Assembly: GCA_003241475.1 (NCBI GenBank) | Contig: QFQB01000003.1 | Location: forward strand, 1 to 59,226 | Reading direction: 5' to 3' | From: Micavibrio aeruginosavorus | GTDB lineage: Bacteria; Pseudomonadota; Alphaproteobacteria; Micavibrionales; Micavibrionaceae | DNA: 59,226 bases | Shown: in pieces, positions 26,314-35,942 of the stretch | Layout of the letters: every line of letters starts with the position of its first letter | Numbering within the stretch: position 1 is the first letter of the stretch | Notes under the pieces: generated by a model | The model's input: only the letters and a program-made list of their open reading frames with translations | What the model was told of the DNA's origin: nothing | The model's database searches: none | Position numbers and translations under genes: made by a program

Positions 26314-27378
26314 ATGTTTTACGATAACAGAACACAGGGGTTGTTCGAAGATTTTGAGGGCGCGGGCGGTTCCCAGTTTGTACAGGAGTCCTCTGTACGT
26401 TTTTTCCCAACGGCTAAACGTATTGTAATTTTTACGAGCGAATGTCTGGTCGCGCAAAAGCACCTTGAAGGCATTTTGCCGTTTATGGCTCAGAATAATC
26501 TGCAGCCTGTTATCTTTTTTACGCCTGGTACGAAGTCTCCGCGTGCGAATATCGCTCCGCTGCAGCGTTTTTCCTTCTATGAGGAGGGGATATTCAACGA
26601 AACCATTTATCCATACCTTGAATCCAAGCGGCCGGAAAAGGGCGCGCGTTTGTCCGCGACATTCAATGAGCTGGTAAAGCAGTATGATTGCGAGCCGCAC
26701 AGGCTTGAGACAATGAAGGATCCTGCTGTTCTTCGCGCAGTGCAATCTCCTGCGACGATTGGCGCTCTTTCCATCTACCATGATGCCATTTTCAAGGCCG
26801 ATCTGATCACGGCTGTTAAGGAAAAAGGATTTTTCTGGAATGTTCATCCTGCAATCCTGCCTAAAGATCGCGGTTTGTACGCAGCATTTTGGAACAGAGT
26901 GAATGGGGTTAACCGCCACGGCACGTCTTTGCATGAGATTGACGAGGGGATTGATACGGGCGGTCTTATCTCCACGTACAGACAAAATCTCCACAAGGAC
27001 AGGTCGATTCTGGAGGCTTATTTCGAAGTGGGCGAAGGCGGGGCGTCGCTTGTGCGCGATGCGCTCAAATCATATTTGCGCAGCGGAAAAGTTGAATCGC
27101 AAATAATGGCGACGGAGGAAGGTAATTATTATACATTCCCGACAGAGAGCGATATTGCCGTTGCAGAAGAAAGAGGGATAAATCTGTGCGGTCGTCCCGA
27201 AGATATGGTTGAAATGTACACGCGAATGTTTGGCGCCGATCCGGTTTTGAAGAGCCATATAGTCGAGGCTATTGCTGATTATGAGGGATTGGACCCGAAC
27301 TGGCTGCGTGCAAAGACGTCGACAGCGGGAAGCGCGCCGGTATTCTCGTTGCCGGCATATCGTAGATTAACGGTTTAG
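26314..27378 (+). CDS. Formyltransferase-domain protein
   Basis: A protein of 354 residues from the ATG at 26314 (AGGGTG seven bases upstream); an in-frame ATG at 26269 is less likely. The segment NVHPAILP (Asn176, His178) and DEGIDTGGLI (Asp214), separated by RGLYAAFWNRVNGVNRHGTSLHEI, match the catalytic Asn-His-Asp and the formyl-THF enzyme core of the GART/ArnA/Fmt superfamily. The N-terminal ~110 residues do not look like the usual short Rossmann start, and the last ~100 are unassigned, so the substrate cannot be told. It overlaps the convergent deacetylase-like gene by 12 bases. Confidence 0.8.
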   Translation: MFYDNRTQGLFEDFEGAGGSQFVQESSVRFFPTAKRIVIFTSECLVAQKHLEGILPFMAQNNLQPVIFFTPGTKSPRANIAPLQRFSFYEEGIFNETIYPYLESKRPEKGARLSATFNELVKQYDCEPHRLETMKDPAVLRAVQSPATIGALSIYHDAIFKADLITAVKEKGFFWNVHPAILPKDRGLYAAFWNRVNGVNRHGTSLHEIDEGIDTGGLISTYRQNLHKDRSILEAYFEVGEGGASLVRDALKSYLRSGKVESQIMATEEGNYYTFPTESDIAVAEERGINLCGRPEDMVEMYTRMFGADPVLKSHIVEAIADYEGLDPNWLRAKTSTAGSAPVFSLPAYRRLTV

Positions 27379-28395
27379 GTATCCTTGGAGAGAGTTGAGG
27401 ACGTTGGAGCCAATGTCTTCAACCGCGTATCCGCCCTCCATGACAAACAAGGCGGGCATGGCGAGTTTAGAGATGCTTTGGCCCATCTTGTAAAAATCAC
27501 TGGTTTCTAGAGAAAAGCTGGATATAGGGTCTGCCTTGAATGTGTCTACGCCTAGTGAAACGATTAGCAAATCCGCACCGTATTTATTAATGTGGTTTAG
27601 GGCATCTTCTAATGCTTCACTGTATGGCGCCCAATTCGTTCCCGACGGCATGGGGTAGTTTCTATTAAAGCCAATACCTTCTTTTTCCCCCGTTTCGGAT
27701 GCGTGGCCGACAAAGTATGGAAATTCATATGTGGGGTCGGCATGGAGCGAGCAAAAAAGAACGTCGTTTCTTTGATAGAAAATTTCCTGAGTGCCGTTCC
27801 CGTGATGATAATCAACATCCAAAATGGCAACTTTTGAAAATCCTTTGTCCAGATATGTTTGGGCAGCGATTGCCGCATTGTTCAAGAAGCAATAGCCGCC
27901 CGCAGTTGATGCTGTCGCGTGATGGCCCGGCGGACGGCATAACGCAAATGCAGATTGTTCTCCGTCCATAACGTGATCAAGTGCAGTCAGGGCGGCATCA
28001 ACAGATTGCGCCAAGGCCTCCCATGTTCCTGTAGTCAGGCTGACAGAAAGGTCGGAAAGAAAATATCCCGCCTTGCCCTCTATGGATTTGGATGGGGTCG
28101 CTATTTTGTGCTGGATATTGAAATTTGTTGCGAATACATCGCCGGCATAGCCTTCCGATTGCCATTCCATCGCGGCTGTTTTTAAAAATTCGATATACGG
28201 CGCTGTATGTATGCGTTCAATGTGTGAAAGGGGATGGGGCAGAGGGCGAAGGACGTTTTTGAAATCGGCGGATGCGAGACTGTCAAGAATGTTTAATGCT
28301 CTATCGGGCTTTTCGTAGCAGTCAAGAATCTGTCCGCGCATAATTTCATGGCTTGGGTTGTGGAGGGTGTGCTTGTCTGCATAAATTATTTTCAT
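27367..28395 (-). CDS. Histone-deacetylase-family protein, acetylpolyamine amidohydrolase-like
   Basis: Zinc amidohydrolase of 342 residues in the arginase/deacetylase fold. Active-site motifs are intact: RPPGHHA, GGYCFLNNAAIAA, LDVDYHHGNGTQEIFY (zinc Asp and His) and SLGVDTFKADP with the second zinc Asp. The start MKIIYADKHTLHNPSHEIMRG matches acetylpolyamine amidohydrolases, so removal of acetyl groups from polyamines or other amines is the likely role. Cytoplasmic. Overlap with the formyltransferase is tail-to-tail only. Confidence 0.9.
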   Translation of the reverse strand: MKIIYADKHTLHNPSHEIMRGQILDCYEKPDRALNILDSLASADFKNVLRPLPHPLSHIERIHTAPYIEFLKTAAMEWQSEGYAGDVFATNFNIQHKIATPSKSIEGKAGYFLSDLSVSLTTGTWEALAQSVDAALTALDHVMDGEQSAFALCRPPGHHATASTAGGYCFLNNAAIAAQTYLDKGFSKVAILDVDYHHGNGTQEIFYQRNDVLFCSLHADPTYEFPYFVGHASETGEKEGIGFNRNYPMPSGTNWAPYSEALEDALNHINKYGADLLIVSLGVDTFKADPISSFSLETSDFYKMGQSISKLAMPALFVMEGGYAVEDIGSNVLNSLQGYLNR

Positions 28396-28665
28396 GGCCG
28401 CTACATATAAAATAAGGAAGCTGTTTAAGCGGGAAGAATCCGTTATCGGTCAAATTAAGTCAAGCATAAGAACGGCTTTAACTTGCTTCATCGATTGTAA
28501 TCAAAGATAAATTGGATGATGGGGTATAATATGTCTGTTGTGGCCGTCATTGCCAAAGATCACGTCAAAACGCTCGCGGCTTAACGGTTTTTCCAATAAA
28601 ATTTGTTGATCTTAAGATATTTTTTATATAATTGAAACAATATGAAAACAAGTATGGGGGTTGGT

Positions 28666-29484
28666 ATGGAAAAATCATCCTATTCATCCGGTGAAATCAT
28701 CCGTCTCGACATGAAGCATGGCTCTGGCCAGATGCGCCTTCTGGAGCGTATCTATGATGAAGTTTATCTGCCTGCTTTCCCGCTTGAGGATGAGCAAACA
28801 CCGCTGGATGTTCTGAAGGACCGTCTGGAAAAAGGCGCTAAAAGCCCGAATGAATTCAGCTTCTTCGTTGCTGGAGCAGATTTGGATGATGTTGAAGCCG
28901 CAAGATTGGACGCCATCGGCATCAATATTTTCTACAAAAACGAGCAGGCATCCTTGCTGGCTTACAATGCGGTTGCGCCGCACGCGCAAGGGCAGGGGCT
29001 CGGACGTTCCATCTTCGGAGCGGGTATTGACGCGTGTGAGGATATTTCGCGCCGCGAAGGCTTGAAGGTGCGTCCCGCTTTTTTAGAAGTAAATAATCCT
29101 GAAATCGTCACGGAGGCCGAAGACGTCATGCCGCCGCAAAAACGGCTTGAAACATTCAAAAAATGGGGCGCGCAGGAGGTTCCTATCGGGTATGTGCAAC
29201 CCTCTTTGGGCGTCAGCGCGGAATCTTGCTCCAGATTGAAGCTTTTGCATTTTGCTACGCGGGCAGGCCGCCATGCCGACATGGAAGACACGCTGGGCTT
29301 TTTGAATGGGATTAGCCGGGCGTGTGTTGGAGCGGAGTATAAAAGTAGCCCTGATTTTATCCGCATGGAAGCGGAAACGCTTGCGGTGAAATTTGGGGCT
29401 GCATCGCGTGGCGCGGTCATTATGCCTCCATCGCCAAGGATAGCCAGCCAGAACCATATTTTGGGCATGAATAGGCCAGCTTAG
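28666..29484 (+). CDS. GNAT-family acetyltransferase
   Basis: A 272-residue protein with the GNAT acetyl-CoA site VAPHAQGQGLGRSIFGAG preceded by the beta segment ASLLAYNAV, and a later NPEIVTEAEDVMPPQKRLE. The preferred start is the ATG at 28666 with GGGGG five bases upstream; ATGs at 28642 and 28654 are in frame without good ribosome binding sites. The C-terminal ~100 residues are not recognised. Substrate unknown. A 246-bp gap separates it from the divergent deacetylase-like gene. Confidence 0.78.
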   Translation: MEKSSYSSGEIIRLDMKHGSGQMRLLERIYDEVYLPAFPLEDEQTPLDVLKDRLEKGAKSPNEFSFFVAGADLDDVEAARLDAIGINIFYKNEQASLLAYNAVAPHAQGQGLGRSIFGAGIDACEDISRREGLKVRPAFLEVNNPEIVTEAEDVMPPQKRLETFKKWGAQEVPIGYVQPSLGVSAESCSRLKLLHFATRAGRHADMEDTLGFLNGISRACVGAEYKSSPDFIRMEAETLAVKFGAASRGAVIMPPSPRIASQNHILGMNRPA

Positions 29485-29619
29485 GCCAAGGCTACGCGCT
29501 TTTTAAAAATCCGTATTTTGTTGTGATTAAAGGGCAGATTAGCTGGTGCACTGCCCTGTAATCTTTGCTATATCTCCTTATCCTAAAACAAAATTTGTTC
29601 GTACTCTGGAAAAATCTCA

Positions 29620-30660
29620 ATGTTTTCAAAGCTCTTCGGGTTTATGTCCGCCGATATGGCCATTGATCTCGGCACCGCCAACACGCTCGTTTATGTCCGC
29701 GATCAGGGGATCGTGTTGAACGAGCCGTCCGTTGTCGCCATCGCGAACGAAAACGGGAAAAAGAAGGTTCTGGCCGTCGGCAACCGCGCCAAGCAGATGC
29801 TGGGCCGCACGCCGGGCAACATCACCGCCATGCGTCCTTTGCGCGACGGCGTAATCGCCGACTTCGAAGTCACCGAAGCCATGATCAAAGAATTCATCCG
29901 GATGGTGCACAACCGCCGCTCGTTCGTATCACCCAAAATGGTTATCTGCGTGCCGTCCGGCTCTACAGCCGTTGAACGCCGCGCCATTCAAGAGGCCGCC
30001 GAGAGTGCGGGAGCCTCGGAAGTTCATTTGATCGAAGAGCCGATGGCTGCCGCGATCGGAGCGGGTCTGCCGGTTATGGAGGCTACGGGGTCGATGGTCG
30101 TAGATATCGGCGGCGGCACGACCGAAGTGGCCGTTATTTCGCTCGGCGGGATAGTCTACGCTCGTTCCGTCCGCGTCGGCGGCGACAAAATGGACGAAGC
30201 CATTATCGCCTACATCCGCCGCGTTCATTCGCTGTTGATCGGAGAAAGCACTGCAGAGCGCGTGAAAAAACAGATCGGTTCCGCCTGCATCCCTGCGGAT
30301 GGAGAAGGCCGCACCATGCAGATCAAAGGCCGCGATCTGATGAATGGTGTGCCTAAGGAAATCGTGATTACCGAGCGCCAGATGGCGGAATCCTTGGCTG
30401 AACCTGTTGGTCAGATCATCGAAGGTGTGAAGGTCGCACTTGAGCACACCGCGCCTGAACTGGCAGCGGACATCGTCGAAAAGGGCATTGTCCTGACCGG
30501 CGGCGGCGCGCTCTTGTCTAATCTCGATCTGGTTCTGCGCCACGCAACGGGGCTTGCCGTAACCATTGCTGATGATCCACTGTCTTGCGTTGCGCTCGGC
30601 ACGGGCCATGCGTTGGAAGAGTTCAAAGCGCTCCGAAATGTTCTTGTCGGCAACTATTAG
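29620..30660 (+). CDS. mreB: Rod-shape protein MreB
   Basis: Actin-like filament protein that positions the wall-elongation machinery on the inner membrane. The 346-residue sequence is typical: an amphipathic N-terminus (MFSKLFGFMSADMAIDLGTA), phosphate 1 motif DLGTANTLVYV, VCVPSGSTAVERRAIQEAA, VDIGGGTTEVAVISLGG and the adenosine motif LTGGGALLSNLD. First gene of the mre-mrd cluster. The gap to mreC is 131 bases, so separate promoters for mreB and mreCD are possible. Confidence 0.98.
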   Translation: MFSKLFGFMSADMAIDLGTANTLVYVRDQGIVLNEPSVVAIANENGKKKVLAVGNRAKQMLGRTPGNITAMRPLRDGVIADFEVTEAMIKEFIRMVHNRRSFVSPKMVICVPSGSTAVERRAIQEAAESAGASEVHLIEEPMAAAIGAGLPVMEATGSMVVDIGGGTTEVAVISLGGIVYARSVRVGGDKMDEAIIAYIRRVHSLLIGESTAERVKKQIGSACIPADGEGRTMQIKGRDLMNGVPKEIVITERQMAESLAEPVGQIIEGVKVALEHTAPELAADIVEKGIVLTGGGALLSNLDLVLRHATGLAVTIADDPLSCVALGTGHALEEFKALRNVLVGNY

Positions 30661-30791
30661 CCGCTTAGGAACGGGCTTTGTGGGAAAGTCGTGTATAACG
30701 CGTTGAAGAGTTCCGGTTTTTCCTATAAAATTAACGAAGTGTCAGTAGAGTCTCCTTGAGGGGATATCCCCGATAGGTTTTAGGGAAAACA

Positions 30792-31664
30792 ATGGCCAAA
30801 CGCCGCAACCGCAGCAAAGTCCACGTCCAGTTTTCGCCCTTCCAGTTCATCGGAAGCGGGCAGGCCTCGATCATTTTTATGCTGGCCGCCACATTGCTTT
30901 TGACCGTCTCTTTTGTCCGTCCGGGCGTATTCGGGGGGGTCCGTAATTCCGTCTCAGATATTATCTCGCCTGCGCTGGCCATCTTGAGCGAGCCTTTTCG
31001 TCAGGCGGCCGCTGTGACCAATAGCGTGACGGGTCTGTCTGAACTTCGTGCGGAGAACACACAACTTCGTGAAGAAAATATCCGCCTTCGTGAGTGGTAT
31101 CAAACCGCCCTGATGCTGGAATCCGAAAACCAATCACTTCACGCGTTACTCAATGTGAAGCCCGACCCGACCCATCGTTTTGTCACTGCCCGCGTGATCG
31201 GCGATTCCGGCAATGCCTTTGTCAAAAGTGCGATTGTCTCCGCCGGCCAGGATGATGGCATCAAAAAAGGCGAGGCTGTGTTATCCGGTGACGGGCTTGT
31301 TGGCCGCATCATCGAAGCCGGAAATTCTTCCGCGCGCGTTTTGCTTCTGACAGACGTTAACTCCCGCGTACCGGTTTTGATCGAAGGGAGCCGCCAGAAG
31401 GCAATTTTGAGTGGTGAAAACACCGATCTTCCGGTTTTGAAATACCTGCCCGCCGACACGGACATCAAAAACGGTATGCGTATCGTGACTTCTGGCAACG
31501 GCGGCATGTTCATGTCCGGTCTGCCCGTCGGGGTCGTCCAGATTGGGGAGGATGGTCGCCCTTATGTGAAGCCTTATTCCGATGTTTCCCGTGTCACGCA
31601 TGTCAGAATCGTCGACTACCCTGAAAATCCGAATTTGATCGAAGGCAAAGGCAATCTTCGATAA
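30792..31664 (+). CDS. mreC: Rod-shape protein MreC
   Basis: Bitopic periplasmic scaffold of the elongasome, 290 residues. A membrane helix near 27-47 (IIFMLAATLLLTVSFVRPG) is followed by a coiled coil (LRAENTQLREENIRLREWYQ) and two beta-barrel domains with ARVIGDSGNAFVKSAIVSAG and LVGRIIEAGNSSARVLLLTD, all as in MreC. Ends 40 bases before mreD. Confidence 0.95.
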   Translation: MAKRRNRSKVHVQFSPFQFIGSGQASIIFMLAATLLLTVSFVRPGVFGGVRNSVSDIISPALAILSEPFRQAAAVTNSVTGLSELRAENTQLREENIRLREWYQTALMLESENQSLHALLNVKPDPTHRFVTARVIGDSGNAFVKSAIVSAGQDDGIKKGEAVLSGDGLVGRIIEAGNSSARVLLLTDVNSRVPVLIEGSRQKAILSGENTDLPVLKYLPADTDIKNGMRIVTSGNGGMFMSGLPVGVVQIGEDGRPYVKPYSDVSRVTHVRIVDYPENPNLIEGKGNLR

Positions 31665-31704
31665 TCTGCGGGACTTTTTGGCGCGGATGTTTTAAAACTT
31701 CTTC

Positions 31705-32253
31705 ATGTCCCAATTTCTTCCTTATGATTTCGTCACCTGGGCGATGCGCCTTTTGTTAGCGCAAGGCGTTATCCTCCTTTTTCTTCTCTTGAATGTTGTC
31801 AGTTTTTCCATGCCGCATGCAGGCGATTTCAAACCCTTCTTTTTGCTAATGGCCGTCTATTACTGGGCCATTTACCGTCCGACCGTTATGCCCGTGGCTT
31901 ATACGTTTATTCTTGGACTTATCATGGATTTGCTGATGAATATTCCTGCAGGGTTAAGCTCGCTTTTGTTTGTGGGCCTGCAAACCATCGTGCGCAGATC
32001 GCGCTTATTCCTTATGGGGCAACCTTACATTATGGTCTGGCTCGGATTTGCAATCATGTCGGTTGTTTACACCTTGTCTTTCTGGTTTTTAATGTCCTTG
32101 CGTGACTTCCATTTTTTACCGCTGGCAAGTCTATTGCAAATGCTTGTGGCAGCTCTGCTGAGTGTGCTTTTGTTTCCGCTGGCTTCGCTTGTCTTACAGG
32201 CCGTTCACCGCGTTTTGCCAGTAACAGCCAACCCCATGCGCGTTGTCGGGTAG
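31705..32253 (+). CDS. mreD: Rod-shape protein MreD
   Basis: A 182-residue membrane protein with five to six helices. It has the MreD pattern in FFLLMAVYYWAIYRPTVMPV and LGLIMDLLMNIPAGLSSLLF. Identification leans on position between mreC and mrdA as well as topology. Eight bases before mrdA. Confidence 0.9.
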   Translation: MSQFLPYDFVTWAMRLLLAQGVILLFLLLNVVSFSMPHAGDFKPFFLLMAVYYWAIYRPTVMPVAYTFILGLIMDLLMNIPAGLSSLLFVGLQTIVRRSRLFLMGQPYIMVWLGFAIMSVVYTLSFWFLMSLRDFHFLPLASLLQMLVAALLSVLLFPLASLVLQAVHRVLPVTANPMRVVG

Positions 32254-32261
32254 GTAGAGAT

Positions 32262-34145
32262 ATGGCACTGGAAAAAGAAAGCGACCGCGCCCATAATTTT
32301 TCACGCCGCGCCTTTATCATTGGCGCGTTTCAGGCGGGGATGTTGACGTTGTTGGGGGGGCGATTGGCGTGGTTGCAGGTCGTCGAAGGCAACCGATACA
32401 AAACTTTGGCCGAGAACAACCGTATCAACCTGAAAATGATGGCGCCCGCGCGGGGGCAGATTGTTGACCGTTTCGGCGTGCCGTTCGCGGTGAACAAACA
32501 GAATTTCCGCGTGCTGGTCGTTCCGGAACAAACGGACGATCTGGAGCAATCTCTTCGCGCTTTGCAAAAACATATCAAAATTGATGACGCGATGATTGAG
32601 AAGACAATCAAGCTGGCTAAAAAATCCCCGTCCTATACACCGATTGAAGTCGCAGATGAATTGAACTGGGAAGAAGTGGCAACGGTTGAGGTCAATATTC
32701 CGGATCTGCCGGGCATGAGCATCGATATGGGCGAGGTTCGCCAATATCCGTTTGCGGAATCCGCTGCGCATATCATCGGCTACGTGGGCACGGCCAGCAA
32801 AAAGGATCAGGAAAACGACAAAGACCCGCTTTTAACTTTGCCTGATTTCCAGGTTGGAAAAAGCGGCATTGAAAAGACGCTCGATCCGTATCTGCGCGGC
32901 AAGGCGGGAAGCTCTGAAGTCGAGGTCAATGTTGTGGGCCGAGAGGTACGCGAGCTTAACAATTTGCAATCGCAAGAAGGTAGCCGCGTCGTGCTCAGTA
33001 TAGATGCCGAATTACAACGCTTTGCCATGCAAAGAATGACCGAGAGCAAAAGCGCCTCCGCCGTTGTGATGGATGTTCACACAGGCGAAATTTATGCGCT
33101 CGCGTCCTACCCCGCCTATGATCCAAATTATTTTACGGGTGGGATTAGTCACGAGCGTTATGAAGAGCTACGTTCCGACATCACATTCCCGCTGACCAAC
33201 AAGGCTGTGGCCGGACAATATCCGCCAGGCTCGACGTTTAAAATGGTTACGGCGCTGGCAGCGCTTGAAGCAGGCGTTATCACCGAGGGTACGGGCACGT
33301 TTTGTCCCGGCCATTATGAATTCGGTAACGGGCTTTTCCATTGTTGGAAAAAAGGCGGCCACGGTACGGTGAATGTTGTCGGCGCGCTTGAGCAATCGTG
33401 TGATGTTTTCTTTTACAAACTATCTACGGATCTGGGCATAAAACGCATCGCCGATATGGCACGACGCTTGGGACTCGGTGCGAAATTTGAAATGGAGCTA
33501 TCTGAAGAACGGGCGGGTCTTGTGCCTGACGAGGCATGGAAACGCAAAGCCCGCAAAGAAGGCTGGCACCCTGGTGAGACAGTCATCGCCAGTATTGGCC
33601 AAGGATACATGCTGGCAACGCCGTTACAGCTTGCCGTGATGACATCGCGCATCGTCAACGGCGGTCTGGCGGTAAAACCATGGCTGACTGGCGGGATTGG
33701 CGGTAATCCCGTTGCGCATGGCCCATGGGACAAAATCGATATCGATCCGCGTCACGTTGAAATCGTCATGCGTGGCATGGATCGTGTGTGTAACGGAGAA
33801 CGAGGTACGGCCAAGGCCGCGCGCATCAAGGAGCCGGGCATGGAAATGGGCGGTAAAAGCGGTACGGCGCAGGTCAAACGCATCACGAAACAAGAGCGCG
33901 CCGCAGGCGTGAAGAACGAAGATCTGCCATGGCAGTTCCGCCACCATGCTTTGTTTGTCGGCTATGCGCCGCTGACCAATCCACGCTATGCCTGTTCCGT
34001 TGTTGTGGAACATGGCGTCGGCGGATCGAGCGCGGCGGCACCTATCGTGCGCGATCTGTTGCTGTTGGCGCAACAGCGCGATCCTGCATCAAAACCTATG
34101 GCGGCGGCGCCCGTTATTCTCGAAAAGGGGAAACACTATGGCTAA
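32262..34145 (+). CDS. mrdA: Penicillin-binding protein 2 (elongation transpeptidase)
   Basis: Class B PBP of 627 residues that crosslinks peptidoglycan during elongation. It has one N-terminal membrane helix (~15-35), a pedestal domain (YPFAESAAHIIGYVG) and the transpeptidase domain with PPGSTFKMVTAL (SxxK near 330), SCDVFFYKL (SxD box) and KSGTAQ (KTG-type box) near 535. It contains FCPGHYEFGNGLFHCWKKGG with two Cys, seen in many alphaproteobacterial PBP2. Overlaps rodA by eight bases. Confidence 0.96.
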   Translation: MALEKESDRAHNFSRRAFIIGAFQAGMLTLLGGRLAWLQVVEGNRYKTLAENNRINLKMMAPARGQIVDRFGVPFAVNKQNFRVLVVPEQTDDLEQSLRALQKHIKIDDAMIEKTIKLAKKSPSYTPIEVADELNWEEVATVEVNIPDLPGMSIDMGEVRQYPFAESAAHIIGYVGTASKKDQENDKDPLLTLPDFQVGKSGIEKTLDPYLRGKAGSSEVEVNVVGREVRELNNLQSQEGSRVVLSIDAELQRFAMQRMTESKSASAVVMDVHTGEIYALASYPAYDPNYFTGGISHERYEELRSDITFPLTNKAVAGQYPPGSTFKMVTALAALEAGVITEGTGTFCPGHYEFGNGLFHCWKKGGHGTVNVVGALEQSCDVFFYKLSTDLGIKRIADMARRLGLGAKFEMELSEERAGLVPDEAWKRKARKEGWHPGETVIASIGQGYMLATPLQLAVMTSRIVNGGLAVKPWLTGGIGGNPVAHGPWDKIDIDPRHVEIVMRGMDRVCNGERGTAKAARIKEPGMEMGGKSGTAQVKRITKQERAAGVKNEDLPWQFRHHALFVGYAPLTNPRYACSVVVEHGVGGSSAAAPIVRDLLLLAQQRDPASKPMAAAPVILEKGKHYG

Positions 34146-35268
34146 CATGCTTCACATGCAGGGCGAAGGCTCCATCTGGCAACGTCTTGGCTATATTACA
34201 TGGGGCCTTGTTTTCCTGATTTGCGTTCTGGCCAGCGTGGGGTTCACCGCGCTGTACTCGGCAGCAGGAGGAAATCTTGATCCATGGGCTTCAAGACAGA
34301 TTCCACGGTTTATAGTATTTCTTGCCGGCATGATCGTTATTGCGCTGATTGATATTCGCGTTTGGTACAAAGTTGCATATCCGTTTTATTTCGCCTGTCT
34401 TTTTCTTTTGCTGGTGGTTGATATCACGGGTCACATCGGCATGGGGGCGCAACGGTGGATCAAGATCGGCTTCATCCAAATCCAGCCCTCCGAACTGATG
34501 AAGATCGCGGTGGTGATGGCTCTGGCGCGGTACTTCCATTCGGCCGAGCCCGAGGACATGAAAAATCTGAGATTTCTTTTCGTCGGTTTGATCTTCCTGA
34601 TCGCGCCGTTTCTGCTGGTGGCGGCGCAGCCGGACCTTGGAACGTCGGGCGTTATTGTGATGGCGGGCATCGCCATGTTTTTTTTAGCCGGCGCGCCGAT
34701 GTGGATATTCATTTTGGGCGCAGTCGGAGCCATGTGTGCGGCGCCCATGGGATGGCTTTTGCTTCATGACTATCAAAAGCAACGCGTGCTCACATTTTTA
34801 GACCCGGAACGCGATCCTCTCGGCGCAGGCTATCACATCACCCAATCGAAAATCGCGCTGGGATCCGGCGGCATCGAAGGAAAGGGATTCCTCAAAGGCA
34901 CGCAAAGCCATTTGAACTTTTTGCCCGAAAAGCAAACCGACTTTATTTTCACGCTCTGGGTGGAAGAGTGGGGACTGTTCGGTGGAATTTTCATTTTGTT
35001 TCTGGTCGCGTCAATTCTTGCCTATGGCGCATGGATCGCCATGAAATGCCGCCATTCATTCGGGCGCTTGATGGCGTTCGGATTGATGGTCAATTTTTCC
35101 ATCTATATCTTTATCAATGTTTCCATGGTGATGGGGCTGATCCCCGTCGTGGGCGTGCCGTTCCCGATGCTGTCATACGGCGGAACGGCCATGATGACCG
35201 TGATCATAGGCTTCGGCCTGATGATGTCGTGCAACGTCTATAGGGATGCAAAACTGCCCAGAATGTAG
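34138..35268 (+). CDS. rodA: Peptidoglycan glycosyltransferase RodA
   Basis: SEDS-family polymerase that builds glycan strands with PBP2. The 376-residue product has about ten membrane helices and the SEDS signatures RWIKIGFIQIQPSELMKIA, AAQPDLGTS and GVPFPMLSYGGTAMM. The ATG at 34138 is chosen inside the mrdA end; a far upstream in-frame ATG at 33988 lies deep in mrdA. Ends 12 bases from the convergent grxD. Confidence 0.96.
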   Translation: MANMLHMQGEGSIWQRLGYITWGLVFLICVLASVGFTALYSAAGGNLDPWASRQIPRFIVFLAGMIVIALIDIRVWYKVAYPFYFACLFLLLVVDITGHIGMGAQRWIKIGFIQIQPSELMKIAVVMALARYFHSAEPEDMKNLRFLFVGLIFLIAPFLLVAAQPDLGTSGVIVMAGIAMFFLAGAPMWIFILGAVGAMCAAPMGWLLLHDYQKQRVLTFLDPERDPLGAGYHITQSKIALGSGGIEGKGFLKGTQSHLNFLPEKQTDFIFTLWVEEWGLFGGIFILFLVASILAYGAWIAMKCRHSFGRLMAFGLMVNFSIYIFINVSMVMGLIPVVGVPFPMLSYGGTAMMTVIIGFGLMMSCNVYRDAKLPRM

Positions 35269-35280
35269 GGCAGGGAAGTC

Positions 35281-35619
35281 TTAGGCAGCGGCTCTGAAGG
35301 CTACGCCTTTTTCCTTGAACAGATCCTGCAGTTCGCCGGACATGAACATCTCACGCACGATGTCGCAACCGCCCACGAATTCGCCTTTAACGTATAGCTG
35401 GGGGATTGTCGGCCATTGGGTGAAGTCCTTGATGCCTTGGCGGATGGTGGAATCTTCCAGAACATTGACATCTTTAAAGATGACACCAAGTTGCGAGAGC
35501 GCTTGTACGACGGCGGCGGAAAAGCCGCATTGAGGGAAGGCGGCTGTGCCTTTCATATACAAGACGACATCATTGTCGGAAATTTCCTTCTTGATGCGTT
35601 CAAAAACAATATTTTCCAT
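35281..35619 (-). CDS. grxD: Monothiol glutaredoxin, Grx4 type
   Basis: CGFS-type glutaredoxin of 112 residues that carries iron-sulfur clusters together with BolA proteins. The active site is KGTAAFPQCGFSAAVVQAL, with later WPTIPQLYVKGEFVGGCDIV for glutathione binding. The loop has Ala where most relatives have Pro (TPxxPQCGFS becomes TAAFPQCGFS), a modest deviation. The start is the ATG at 35619. Adjacent bolA, 13 bases upstream, is the known partner gene. Confidence 0.95.
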   Translation of the reverse strand: MENIVFERIKKEISDNDVVLYMKGTAAFPQCGFSAAVVQALSQLGVIFKDVNVLEDSTIRQGIKDFTQWPTIPQLYVKGEFVGGCDIVREMFMSGELQDLFKEKGVAFRAAA

Positions 35620-35632
35620 GACGAACCTCTCG

Positions 35633-35869
35633 TTATTCCTTGGGTATGGCTGTATGTATGGCAAGGGCGTGCAACTCGCCGCCCATTTTGCCTTGCAGGG
35701 ATTTGTATACAAGCTGGTGTTGCTGGACGCGGCTCATGCCTGCAAACGCGGCAGCGGTTATATGGGCCGCATAATGCTCTCCGTCTCCGCGCAGATCGTC
35801 GATCCGCACATCGGCCCCCGGGATACCGTCGCGGATCATGTCCGCAATCGTTTGGGCGTCCATAGCCAT
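35633..35869 (-). CDS. BolA-family protein
   Basis: A 78-residue BolA/IbaG-like protein. It has GADVRIDDLRGDGEHYAAHI and the family segment FAGMSRVQQHQLVYKSLQGK followed by ELHALAIHT. It probably shares a [2Fe-2S] cluster with the neighbouring glutaredoxin. The ATG at 35869 is preferred; a TTG at 35878 with AGGGGG very close upstream is an alternative adding three residues. Confidence 0.92.
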   Translation of the reverse strand: MAMDAQTIADMIRDGIPGADVRIDDLRGDGEHYAAHITAAAFAGMSRVQQHQLVYKSLQGKMGGELHALAIHTAIPKE

Positions 35870-35914
35870 AGAATACAATTTCCCCCTGCGATCCTTGTTG
35901 TCTAAGTACTTATT

Positions 35915-35942
35915 AATTTAGATCGCGTTGCTAAGGCTTCAA
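35915..35942 (-). promoter_or_regulatory. Candidate bolA-grxD promoter
   Basis: On the minus strand TTGAAG (35942-35937), a 16-bp spacer and TAAATT (35920-35915) stand about 45 bases before the bolA start. Moderate match. The rest of the 35870-36070 gap shows nothing else I can name. Confidence 0.35.

Noticed and set aside
28531..28584. 17-codon frame beginning MSVVAVIAKDHVK in the gap before the GNAT gene
   Set aside because: Too short, no clear ribosome binding site or regulatory hairpin that would make it a leader peptide.
29531..29557. AGGGCAG/CTGCCCT inverted repeat upstream of mreB
   Set aside because: Seven-base stem with a 13-base loop and no T-run; neither a convincing terminator nor a known operator.
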